NCBI GenBank assembly: GCA_015501595.1
Contig: JADNRX010000074.1
Coordinates: 62,001-126,000, forward strand
From: Hymenopellis radicata
Taxonomy: Eukaryota; Basidiomycota; Agaricomycetes; Agaricales; Physalacriaceae
Length of the DNA stretch: 64,000 bases
Direction of reading: 5' to 3'
This document shows, one piece after another, positions 39,647-50,045 of this stretch. A program made the position numbers and the translations under genes. Position 1 is the first letter of the stretch. Every line of letters starts with the position of its first letter. The notes below the pieces were generated by a model that saw only the letters and a list, made by a program, of their open reading frames with translations, was not told where the DNA came from and searched no databases.

Positions 39647-41290
39647 ATGGAGTCGACCTCTCGCATTGTACCAGCGACTTCCACGCTCCTGGGTATGCCC
39701 ACTGAACTCCTTGTCACCATCTTGCATTTCGTCGTGAGCGTAACCACGCCACACGATGAGCAACTGCTGAGGCTGTCGCGCGTGTGCAGGCGGCTGGCAT
39801 AGTCATTTGTGGTACCCCTTCTTTATGGCAGGACATCATAATCTACGCATGTGACGCCTGTTACGACGACGCGGACAGTCTTGCGAACGTGTTCCGGACT
39901 ACTCGCCTGGCGCTAAAGTACGCCGGAACCCTCCCCATTGCCATCGCTATTATATTACCTGGTATTCCCCCTGCCTCTCCCGTGCCCATTCCGCGGCAAC
40001 AGAGTTCACTCCGTTTTCCATGCACCACTGCGCGCGCCTCATGAACATGCTCGTGACAGAGTCGAGACGCATCAGAATGCATTGAGGTCTTTGGGGAATA
40101 CTGGCCTTTCCATCTGACCGTCACACGCGCCCTTGCGCGCGCCGACTTTCCTCTCCTGCAGCATTGGGCGCATACCTGCGAGTTGTACGAAGACTTTTCA
40201 CTTGCAGACGACTTCGAGGATGCTGGATTTGCCAGTGCCTGGACCCCGTCGGATATGCTTACCTATCCGGTGCCGGGCCCGATCTTTGGACACCACGAAG
40301 AGCTCTCCGTCCAATTGCAGAGGAATAAAACCCCGCTGCTGCAGAAGGTGGCCATCACCGGCGCGTACTACAATTGGATGAATTTCTCTGCATCCAATTT
40401 GACAGAACTTCGTCTCGCCAACCAGCCATTCCTTGATAGACCGCGACCTGCCGCTCTGCGCCGTATCCTCTCCCTGAGCAAAGACACTCTAGAGGTCCTG
40501 GAGTTGCGCTTCGTGTTGGAGTTTCCAGAACCTCCCAAAGCCGCTGAGGCGCCTGTCATTGTCTTAAGCAAACTCAACTCACTTCTTCTGGGATTATACC
40601 GCACCAGACGAAGTCACCGATTTCTTCGATGCCATTTCCGTGCCGCACCTCCGCAGGTTCGAGTTGACGGCTATCTCAGAAGCTCCTTTACATGGAAACT
40701 GCGAGATGCTGTCCAAGGTCGTTCAGATCATTCCGCTTCAGCAGATTGAGGAAATGACCCTCGACAACGTCGCCATTTACGCTCCAGTTCACACAGTCTC
40801 TGTTGGCGATTACCTAGACGGGAAAGTCCCCGAGTATAAGCTGCACTCCAGTCTACGGCTGATTCGACAACTGCGCAACCTGCGGAACTTGACCGTTATC
40901 GGTCCTAGTACCTCTGAATTGATGGAGTACGCCGTATGTCTCCTTTCAAGACATCGCGTCAATGGTCCCGATTCACCACCGCTCTTCGCCCTTCCATCCT
41001 TGCAGAAATGGTCGATTACCGCACGCGACTGGACTGAAGGATTGCATGTGCTATATTACCTAGAACTCGTCAAAGACCTGGCTGGCACACACGATGGCTG
41101 CGTCCTTTTGAAGAGGCACGTTGATATAATATTCGACTTCTCTGCTTCCGATCCAAGTGGCTCGGAGCGGGCTGGAATTTGGGCGGAAAAGAGTTGTGTG
41201 AGGAGCGAATTTTCCAAGATTGCGTGTCTTACCGTTTTACTACTCGATAGCTCCTGGTTAGCTTGTCTTTTTGATGTTATTTACCTATGA
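39647..41290 (+). pseudogene. F-box protein, arm B copy, frame disrupted
   Basis: Mirror copy of the F-box gene at 22,628-24,225, start MESTSRIVPATSTLLGMPTE. One base is missing near 39,798 (ctggcat versus ctgggcg in arm A), at the end of the F-box. More indels are near 40,000, 40,081 and 40,598. Yet the C-terminal frame that is broken in arm A is intact here (LPSLQKWSITARDWTEGLH). Each arm therefore has private single-base defects. Confidence 0.6.
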
Positions 41291-41299
41291 TCTACTTCC

Positions 41300-41520
41300 A
41301 AACAGTTCAAATGTATATAGTGTACTCTGATCATTGATGTGAAGACTTACGAACTGTTGTCGTCTTTTGAAAGGTATCGAGCAAAGCCTGGAGTCATGCA
41401 GAAGGTCGTCTCTGTGACGGCTTGAATGGCGGCAGATGACTCTCAAGCTAGTGCTCTTCTGGCTTGCCAAGTCAGAATATAGCCTGCGGTAGAAGAAAGA
41501 AAAGAGTCCAAGTCGATGTC
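41300..41520 (+). pseudogene. 5' remnant of the PP2C region in arm B
   Basis: About 41,340-41,500 matches arm A 22,370-22,533 (acgaactgttgtcgtctt; gagtcatgcagaaggtcgtc), on the other strand. It then jumps directly to sequence matching arm A at about 21,015 (cgatactcccaata). The whole phosphatase catalytic region is missing. Confidence 0.7.
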
Positions 41521-41749
41521 CGAGTAGCTCCGCCCGATACTCCCAATACGGTAATCGTTGCTTCAAGCTTCTTGTTCTCGCACATTCACCTCGATTCAGC
41601 TGGCATTGTATCTAATCTGCTCTTCTGTTGTTCCCTTCTACTTTACGACAATTGCCGTCCGGTCTCTTGTTCATGCCCTTGTTTTCGATGAACAATACCG
41701 CTGTTTGCCGAGCGGGGCGACTATCTGCTCACAATAACCTTGTTTTCCT

Positions 41750-41757
41750 CTATATAA
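41750..41757 (+). promoter_or_regulatory. TATA-like element of HDL-B (arm B)
   Basis: CTATATAA 53 bases before the start codon at 41,810, the same as in arm A. Confidence 0.5.
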
Positions 41758-41809
41758 TGCCTGCAGCCTCTTGTTTCTGTCCATAATACTACTCATACCC
41801 CACTACCTC

Positions 41810-43198
41810 ATGTCTTCTATCGACCTTTCATACTTCGAAAGGCTGTGCCTTCTTGGATATGCTCTGAACCCCGAACTGCTACCACTGTGCATACAAGGCT
41901 GGTCTATCCCGGCTGGACCCTATTATCGTGCTCGTTATGTCGAAATCCGCGACGACAATCTGATCGCCATCCCTCTCAATGACGAAGGCGAGCCCGACGA
42001 GATACAGATATACCCTGTTTCTCTATTTGAACCTGCGGAAGTGGACAAAGTCATTCGAGAAGCGCAACTTCGCAGCACAGGACACCTGTGTTTCAACTGC
42101 TCCCGGACTCCTCAGCTGCGTAGGCAAAGTGATCAGCACTTTCTCATCGACATAGTCCCTCCACAGAGTCCTACCCACAGTGATATTGTCATCAATATTA
42201 TCTCTCCTACTCCGTCTCCCCCTCCAACTGGCCTGCTCACTGCTCACGGCCTGCAGAGCTATCAGATTCCTTTCGATGATGAATTCCGCCACACTCCTCC
42301 ACCCCCGGATGTCATGCAGAGCACCATTCCGGTTACCGATTTTATGTCTCCTTCTCCACCTTCAATGGAGCTACATGCCTCTACCTCCGCTGCTCCCATA
42401 GAAATGCCGCTTACTACTCAATCGCGCGGCCATTCTCTCGCTCCTAGCCCTATTGCCCAGCTTTTCACTCCTACGTCCCACCTTACTACACTATCCCCAG
42501 CGCCAAGCTCCCCTTACGCAAGTTCGCCAACACCCCAACCGCAGCCGAGGAAGGCCACAGCGCGATCTCCTAAAAACCAAGCTACGAGTAGTAAGGGCAA
42601 GAAAAAGAAAGATACTACTACGCTGAGGCAGCAAAGAGCGAAGTCTGCGAGTACTGGGAGAAAACCCGGGTTGAATCTATCAGCGGCTCAGTTGGCTAGA
42701 CGGCAAGAAATCAAGGATCTCGCTCAGGCCATAGTAACGACGAAAAACTCTCCCGTCAACAAATCCATCAACAAACGGGCCTTACTTCACAAAGTTGCGC
42801 ACGACATTGTTTGGCATCCGCCATCTCATTGGATGAATCTCATAGCGGTCAAGATTGGGCGGTGAGCATCCCTTTACTTTGACCCGGTTATGCCTGGCTC
42901 ACGCGCACACCGTGCTTCACTTAGCGCGCCTGAACAAGTCAGGCACTGGTACAACAATCGCAAGCAGAGGCTCCGCGACGTCAAGGCTGTCTTTGGTTAC
43001 GAGTACCACACCCTCCCGTCCGGAGAAAAGGTAGAAATCGCGCGCGAATGTCTGTCAATAGCCGAAACCCAGAATTTCTCTTGGACCGATGAGCAATTTG
43101 AACGTATCCTCGACGATTGGTGGACAAGGATAAAAGAGTTCCATTCAGAACTAGAGGAAAGAGAAAGAAATATCCCTCATTACTCGTGTCGAGTGTGA
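41810..43198 (+). CDS. divergent homeodomain-like protein HDL-B, arm B copy
   Basis: Exons 41810-42861 and 42925-43198 with a 63-nt intron; 441 residues, intact. Same layout as the arm A copy: N-terminal domain (here ending CFNC), Pro/Ser/Thr-rich linker, basic patch (GKKKKDTTTLRQ), homeodomain-like segment ending APEQVRHWYNNRKQRLRD and C-terminal WTDEQFERIL / NIPHYSCRV module. Linker residues vary more than the two terminal domains, as expected for a retained protein. Both arm copies of HDL-B are open, unlike HDL-A. Confidence 0.65.
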
Positions 43199-43883
43199 CA
43201 CGAGCATAGATCAGAAGGAAGGGTGGAGGCTCTAGGGTTATTTGACATTACTACACTCTTAATTTGCCTATTCTACTTACCTACTATTCAGTACCTACTA
43301 ATTCTTTCTTTCCAACACCTTTGGAGGATCCTCAGGTGCAATAGGCAAGTGCGCCAACGTCGTTCAAGCTTGCGCCTTACGTCACGTGTTTGCTTTTTAA
43401 TGACCAGGAAGGTAGACACTGATCCGCATCGACGTCTCAAAGATGTGCAGTCATGACCACAGCAACCAGGCTAGCGCGTTCTCAAACTGGTGGCCGAAAT
43501 ATTTGTGGGAACAAACAGTCAAGTACTGGTGCGAAGATTCTCAAGGTGTAGCATCGGGCATGGTAAGCACCAAACACTGCTCCTATTGTCTATACTAAAT
43601 GGATAGTGAACAGGTTCTGAAAAAGCGGAAAGTCCAACCCCGCGCTCTGCTTGGCACATACTACTGGATATGGGGCGGCGGTATGGGAGCGGATGACCAA
43701 CTGGCTGCACAAGAGGATATGGAGGGGCATCTCACCATGACGTCGGAGTCGAAGAAATCCCACGTCGCATTGAAGGATATCAATGCGACGTTTCAAATCG
43801 GTGTGATGAAAGGTAGTTTTCGAGGATTGAAGCTACAGAATCGGTCTACCCCAACTGTTTTGTCATGAAGGAGTCAATCATCG

Positions 43884-46800
43884 CATCAGGAAAATGGTAC
43901 CCTCGTAATCTGTTAGCAATAGCCACATATCTGCCTTTTTCGAATGAAATACATAGAATAGACATGATAGTCAACATTTGACTATTTAAAATGGTCCCCC
44001 CGCCGAATAGTTATGATTAGCCATGAAATCTCCAAGATGTTGACCAGACTTTCCTCAAGATAGTCATAACTTCACAGTCAATGAGATACAAATCCACTTC
44101 AGGTTTCAATCAGGTAGTGTGGTGAGGCACGGTGCCGTGTGGCGTGACATTGCAAAAACGGATACAGGTATGCTACGGGTACAACTAGTACTAGCTTCGA
44201 ACAACAAACAAGGAGGCCAGCGCGTGAGACTGGGAGGAAACGGAAGCAAACGCGACATATTTTGATGAGTAGTACATGAATTGATTAAGCGTCTTCGTCA
44301 TCTCATCAGCAATGGCATCCCACTGGGTCGCGGCGATGATCTGGGCATTTGAGAGACCATGGGTAGCGACGGGCTGGGCACCGCTGGATAGGAATCGTCA
44401 GTACAGGTTTCCGAGAGTAAAGCAATACATACGTTGCAACTTGTAAAAGGTCGTGCATCAGCTTGTGGTAATAGACAGGCTTCCGTTCCCTCAGGGCTTC
44501 AAGAATCGAAAGATGCGACTTGAAGGCGCCCTCAACGTTGTTCCCAGAAAAGTGGTCCTTGCCGAAGGCAACGTGCCAGATAATGCAGCCATCGTAGGCC
44601 GTCGGTTATAGTCCTAAGGTTTGTGAGAGTCGTTAGAAAGAGTCAGACGCAGCAAAAAGCAACGTCAACATACCGGATCCCACGGTCGTCGCCGTTGTTG
44701 CGACATGGGACTGGCGGGAAAAGTGGTCCAGGGTTAGAGCTCACGACGAGAATAGCGCAGATCTATACTGGATAATATAAACGAGGCAGTAGAACGGGGA
44801 TTACACCAACACACCATCTGGGGTTACGCGACGGCCGACTCCATACCTGGCAAGAAGGGTGGAGAATGAGCGCGAGTATCGCAAGCGGGAAAGACGACGT
44901 ACAAGATGGCTGGGAGGGCGTAGCCAAACGCGATATCCAATAGAGTCGCGGTAGACAACCTGAAAAATGTTGTCAGCGCGCCCGTCGACCACAAGAACGA
45001 ATACACGTACCGCAGCCTAAAGAGCCATGAAAATGGGCTGAGGGAAGGTAAGCGAGGTGGCATGTGCTTACGGCGGTGACAATGAGAGCGAGCATCAGTG
45101 CCGGGACCTCACACTCATGCGAGCGTGGGCCCTCCGTGAACGACGAAGTGACGGTATCCCTCTATTTGTACAGTGGTGATGATTTGGGGTTTTAGCAAGC
45201 GTCGTAAGCTGAGGAGTGGAGGCAGGGGTGCTGTGCAGAGGGAGGAATCTTGAAGGACTCGGTTAGCTCTATAAGGTCAGGATGAATAAGAAGATATCTG
45301 TACTTAGGTGAATCTTCGGCTGGATAAGGAGCATGGATGGGGATGTTATGACAATGAGAACTGCCAGAGTCGGAGTACGTCGACCGCGGGAGATTCTAAA
45401 GATGTGTTGTTAGCGATTGAAAGCAAAAAATCAGAAAGCGCGAGAAAAGAAACACGCCGGAACCGCAGGTTAACTCAACATGTGCGCATTGAAAGGGAAT
45501 GCACAATGAAAAAAGCTTCACGCACCCAGACGTCAACTAGCTGAGAAGACTCTTGCCCTGCAGCTCGGCACTTGTTGGCGGCGATGCGTTCAACCCTTGT
45601 GACGAGCCTGGAGACGTTGGTATCTGTTGAAGCCACTGAGGCTGCGGTTGACCAGCCGCGGGCCGTCCACTCTTCGGTGGTCCAGGCAGCATCGACCAGA
45701 GTGCATTCTGATGCTCCGTTACCGACCGCGAGGTCGAGGTCGTCGGGGCAAGGACACAGGCTGCTCCTCAATGATCGACGTTGGGACCCGTAGCTGGTAG
45801 TCGACTGCTGCGACTGCGAGAAATCCGACGAAGAGGATGGGTTCAAATGCTGGAAAAGAGAGTCACGGCGGAGAAACGGCGGCGGGTGGCAAGACAAGCG
45901 CGATTGTCGAGGTGGGGGAAAGGAAAGAACCAGGAGTGCGTTGTGGAAAAATCGAAATCCAACATGCACGTGAGCGCACGCATTGATGGCGTGCTTGCGC
46001 ACGGACCATGTGACTGGTGGACTTGTGCAATTTTAGATGCCTCCCTCACCTTCTCTCACCGTGTCCGTCCCATCGTCAACATTGCACTCAGGATGTCCAA
46101 TAAGGAAACCAGGACGTGATGCCTACACTGTTCATGCGCACCGTCGCATCCGACAAGCAAGGAATGTACGAGTCTAGCTCCTTTGCAAGTCTATTGGGAT
46201 GCTATTCGACTGCAACCAACGATGCCGACGCCGAGGCAACGCATCTGGCATCCCCACACGTTCCTCTCGACAAGTCTAACAGGTAATCGTCCCAGATTTT
46301 CCTTGAGTTCCAGGCGTCTCATTGTTTATGCCAGCGACGGCGCGATTTCTATGCGGATTTGCTGGCGTAAGCAAGTCTCCGGCCCCGCCTCGTTTTGCTT
46401 ATTGCAGGCAGGCAAGAAAGGTAGCACCGACACGGTCCTCACCCGCACCCTCAGCACCTCGCACCCTCATCAACCCGCGCACTCCTTGTCTGCAGCCTCC
46501 TCATCCGCAACATCCTCACCCGCCCTGTCTGTCATCACCCCCCGTGGTTCATGCACGTTGAGTAACCCCTGCGCAATTGCTCGGGGGTCGCCAACGGGCA
46601 TGAAAATAATGTGCCGAGTGACACGCTTGGCGACTCGTTTCTCGCTGGTTGAGTTTATGCTCAACCTGTGTTTTTGACGTGGCGCGAGTATGCAGACTGG
46701 ACCATCGTAAGTTAGTAGTGCAATTGCACAGCTTTTTTTATACTGCTCAATTTTCCGCTCATTTTTTCCATAATATGTCGAGATTTGTTGAGATTAGTGT

Positions 46801-46939
46801 TGGCCAGGTGTTGGCATACAATAAGGTGTGGCTAATCGTGACTATTCAATGACTATTAACAGGAATAGCTCGATTTTCGAGATTAGTACTAATTTATGAA
46901 ATATTGTCTATAGAATACCCCGGAGGGCTTTTCCTGATG
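43884..46939. mobile_element. 3,056-bp TIR DNA element with 3-bp target duplication
   Basis: Both ends begin with catcaggaaaa in inverted orientation (43,884 and complement of 46,939), with weaker matching for about 25 further bases. Subterminal inverted matches gaatagt..ydattagcca lie near 44,005 and 46,840. It is flanked by TCG on both sides (43,881-43,883 and 46,940-46,942). Removing the element and one TCG gives exactly the same length as the uninterrupted copy at about 16,215-16,240. No transposase was recognised; the inside holds a gene remnant, so it is likely non-autonomous. Confidence 0.75.
44230..45170 (-). pseudogene. gene remnant inside the TIR element, DUF6532-like
   Basis: Pieces on the minus strand are joined by intron-like gaps: TSSFTEGPRSHECEVPALM then LALIVTA, later DGCIIWHVAFGKDHFSGN, VEGAFKSHLSILEALRERKP, VYYHKLMHDLLQVAT, ending with ALASLFVVRS. 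This resembles the end of a group of Agaricomycete proteins I associate with DUF6532 (EVP..MLALV.TALY ... RE.K...YH..MADLY). Frames are interrupted, so it is a fragment or captured piece. The family name is from memory and uncertain. Confidence 0.35.
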
Positions 46940-47199
46940 TCGACGGTATCGAGGACACGGGCGATCATTGTATCGCTGTATCTGAGGACGTCGATGATCG
47001 AGGGAATCCGTATGTGATTTTTGGATATGATGACGGACCGGGAGGGTGCCATGAAGGGGGAGGGTTCTATGCTATGGTGGCGAAGAAGGACAGTGCGAGT
47101 ATGTCAGCAGCCGAGTATCATCGTTTGGGGATCTACGTTGATGCTCAAGACATGGAAGACGAGGCGCTTGGTGTCAAGGAAGAGGATGTGGAAACATAA

Positions 47200-47920
47200 G
47201 TTCGTACAGAGGTAGCTAAGACCTGGGGTCCAGCAGCAGTGTGTATATTACTAGTGTATAATATTGTGCGTGGAAGAATGAACAACGTCCGTCAACGATG
47301 ACCAAACAGAAATAGACAGAAATTGCGACATTACACTTGATCTGCATGATCACAGCAGACCAAGCGCAGTTGGCGGCATAGCTAGTTTCGGTGTTTGCGA
47401 CCATAGAGCCCTTGAATGTGGCAAAGCTGGAGCGGTCATCCTGGTTGGTGACGACACTTGAAGCTTGAAGCTTGGTAGGCATCCGTTTCAATGTCTCGCC
47501 ATATAAACATTCTTCCTCGAACACGACACAATCCAATCATTCGACCCACAAGAGACTGATATCATAACCGGGGTTATGCCTACTCATCGTCTAACGTGAT
47601 GTGACAACGGCAGTACGCCAACGAAGGCCAACGACCTGCCGAATGTGGCGCATATAGGCCAAAATTGGCGCCCAGGGACCCGCGCTCGTCATTTCATTAT
47701 GACGTGAACCCGTCATTCACGAGCATTCACGAGTTCTGTGAGGACAATGCGGACTATGATTCAATGATAGCATGCGAATATGCGGAAGAGAGAATCTCGA
47801 ACGCGGAACTGCACGTTAACGTTGACCCCTGGGCCTCTCAAGCGCCAGTAAAATGTCATATCTGGAAATCAAATTAGTACGATCGGTAGATCCTGACGCG
47901 GTGAGGAGTAGAGCCCACCA
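47200..47920. other. intergenic, no gene recognised
   Basis: A minus-strand open frame (47,216-47,536) and a plus-strand one (47,665-47,877) have no recognisable features. Similarity to the 15.9 kb region ends within about 15 bases after the orphan gene's stop. Confidence 0.4.
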
Positions 47921-49484
47921 TTAGTTCAATTCATCTAGACCGAACAGCGCTACGGTGTTTTTCCAAGCTTTCTCAGTTACCTTCTCAAAAGGAACATTAT
48001 TCAACCGATGGATGACCCACGCCACACCGCCAACGGCAGTCGGCTCGTTTCTCCCCTTGACAGGCTTTCCGAGTACAAACTGTTCCGGTTTGGTTCCTGG
48101 CGGGAAGTACAAGGATTTCAGCGTCGCTGGTAGACTGTCAAGGTGCGCCTTGGATGCATGCGTGGAGGTCATAGAGCACCACGGCGCGTCTGGCAAGGTA
48201 AATGCTCAGTTCAAGTAAAAGGCTGAAACATACCTGTCTCTATCATGAGCTTCTCGGGACGAATTGACTTCGCAGTAGCAAGGTTTGCTTCTGTCTTCAT
48301 GCTGCAGCCATTCACACTGCAACAAATCAGTTTGTGGCTCAGAGAAATAGTGTGGCGCAGACCCTATATGGAAACCCATGTCCATCTTTACGAACAGATC
48401 AGCTTTCAGAGACTTGAGGTAGACGAAATGCGTTTACAAGCTCCTTAGCCTCCTCTACTGTTCCTGTGAAGCTGTGTACAACGCCACCCTTACCGCCAAC
48501 GGCTCTTCCGCCGTCTTCTCCGAATCCTTCTTCGCGTAAGATCGTCACAAAGTCTTGATGGGCAGATCGAGAATGAAGAAACAACGGCAAGTTGTACTTT
48601 TTCGCCAGAGCTAGTTGAGATCCTATGGAAAATCTCGTGTGAGGCGATGCCGTGGATTACGGACATTAAATACACGAACGGAAGTGCTTCTTCTGGACCT
48701 CGGGAGATGCAAAGTGTGTGCGGTCATAGTCTAAGAATAAGGTGAGAGCGCGTCTATGGGTAATTGTGATGAACACAGCTCACCTAAACCACATTCTCCC
48801 ACTGCAACGGCGCGTCCTTTACCTTTGGTTCGCTCAGCCAAGAGATCATCTAGCGCTTTAAGATAAGCGTCGGGGCCGCCACGAAATTTATCGAATTCGG
48901 ATGAGCGAGTGGGATGACATCCAATCGTTGCGTAGAGGTCTGTGGCGTATTGAGAGGAGGAAGATGACCCTTTCCGTTCGACATACTGTGATCCTCGGCA
49001 AGCTTCAGCGCCTCTCTTGACTCGTGAAGACTGCCACCAGTGATGATCATAGACTTGACACCTGCAGAACGAGCGCGCTCAAGCATCGATTCAAAGTCGT
49101 CTGCATTTTAGAGATCAGGATGTCAAGTTGGCAACTCAAACCAGTATAGACCTTCGTGTTTTTGCCGTCCATGGTGGTATCCTCGGAATACGGGATCTGT
49201 GAGATTCACTGTGGCGTCGTTTGAGAACCAAGGTTGTTGAAAGTAAGGCAACCTGAACAACCTGCGATATCTATGCACATTATGGGCCAATATTACCCAC
49301 GGAGGGGGGTAAAAAGCTCACCTATATATCTGAATTTGCTGGCATCGACAGCTTCGGCTGGCTTTGCTGCTATAACAGTGACTGGCATACTGTACAGTCT
49401 ATGATGAATGCGGAATAACCTCGGGTGAATTTGTCGTGATGGACGAGATGAAAGATGTGATATGGCGCGCAACGACTGACGCAT
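47921..49484 (-). CDS. TatD-family metal-dependent nuclease
   Basis: TatD/TATDN1 family: TIM-barrel 3'-5' exonuclease/endonuclease acting on damaged or apoptotic DNA. Start proposed at 49,484 ([18 protein letters not shown]), giving a basic, Arg/Ser-rich leader like a mitochondrial presequence; a second start (MPVTVIAA) lies 31 codons in. Blocks: [20 protein letters not shown], then IGCHPTRS, then [42 protein letters not shown] and MIETDAPWCS, which carry the metal-binding His, Glu and Asp residues of the family. About six short introns. The 3' end is [18 protein letters not shown]. Confidence 0.85.
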
Positions 49485-50045
49485 GTCTGCTCGCCGACGT
49501 CGGCGTTTCTTACAGCGCCTTGCAAAGAAATGTGCAGTCTCCGCAGTTTGTTCCGCTCAGGATTTCTGCTTAGGGTTCTGTACAAGTATCCTAATTAGGA
49601 AATAAATCTTGTTCGGTCATGCCTGGGTGATACGACCAAACCGTCAATGCGACCGCATCCACGCTAGAAGTGTACTTTCTTCTCAAGATATTTTGCATCT
49701 TATGGCAGTGTTCTCTTGCCACTAATTTGGCACGCTCTACCTACAAGGCGCGCGAGAATAGAGGCAAGATTCAAACGAGATTCAATTTAGTAACTAGGAT
49801 ACACGTATGTACAGGGTGTACCCAACCCTAAGCAGAGTTCCTGAGCGGAGCAAACTGCGGAGACTGCACATTGCTTTGCAAGGTGCTGTAAGTACTGGTC
49901 GACCACCATCATGAGATCCGCGGTTCGGGCAACAGATATCAGTTGAGTCACCCGAGGTTTGGCCTCGGCCTTCGGTCATGCGTTGGGAACGTACGCTACC
50001 CATCGAGTGTTCCTTCTCTCTTCTGAACCACCACTGCCGACTACC
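49485..50045. other. intergenic between divergent TatD and thiolase genes
   Basis: 0.56 kb; no coding sequence or clear core promoter recognised. Confidence 0.5.

Larger units (their letters stand above)
36237..43355. repeat. arm B of the large inverted duplication
   Basis: Matches the reverse complement of 19,173-27,460. Gene order is mirrored: secreted peptide, HDL-A, short stretch, F-box, PP2C 5' remnant, HDL-B. Arm B lacks the PP2C body and has an extra tandem repeat upstream of the secreted-peptide gene. Confidence 0.9.
43443..47199 (+). pseudogene. second copy of the KKRKV orphan gene, split by a transposon
   Basis: Exon 1 at 43443-43562 (a changed N-terminus, MCSHDHSNQASAFSNWW), intron 43563-43613, exon 2 from 43,614 (VLKKRKVQPRALLG). 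Coding similarity to 15,962-16,638 runs to base 43,883 and resumes at 46,940 up to the stop at 47,197-47,199. One C is missing near 43,853 as well. The inserted 3 kb carries stops, so no full protein can be made from this copy. Confidence 0.8.

Noticed and set aside
19173..43355. Inverted arms as a chimeric-read or palindromic library artefact
   Set aside because: Artefactual palindromes are near-identical; here the arms differ by many substitutions, a 1.35 kb phosphatase segment and a tandem repeat. Haplotype misjoin is less easy to exclude and is listed as a refuting test.
45475..46002. 175-codon minus-strand open frame inside the TIR element
   Set aside because: Composition is not protein-like, the frame overlaps other open frames on the plus strand, and there is no family match.
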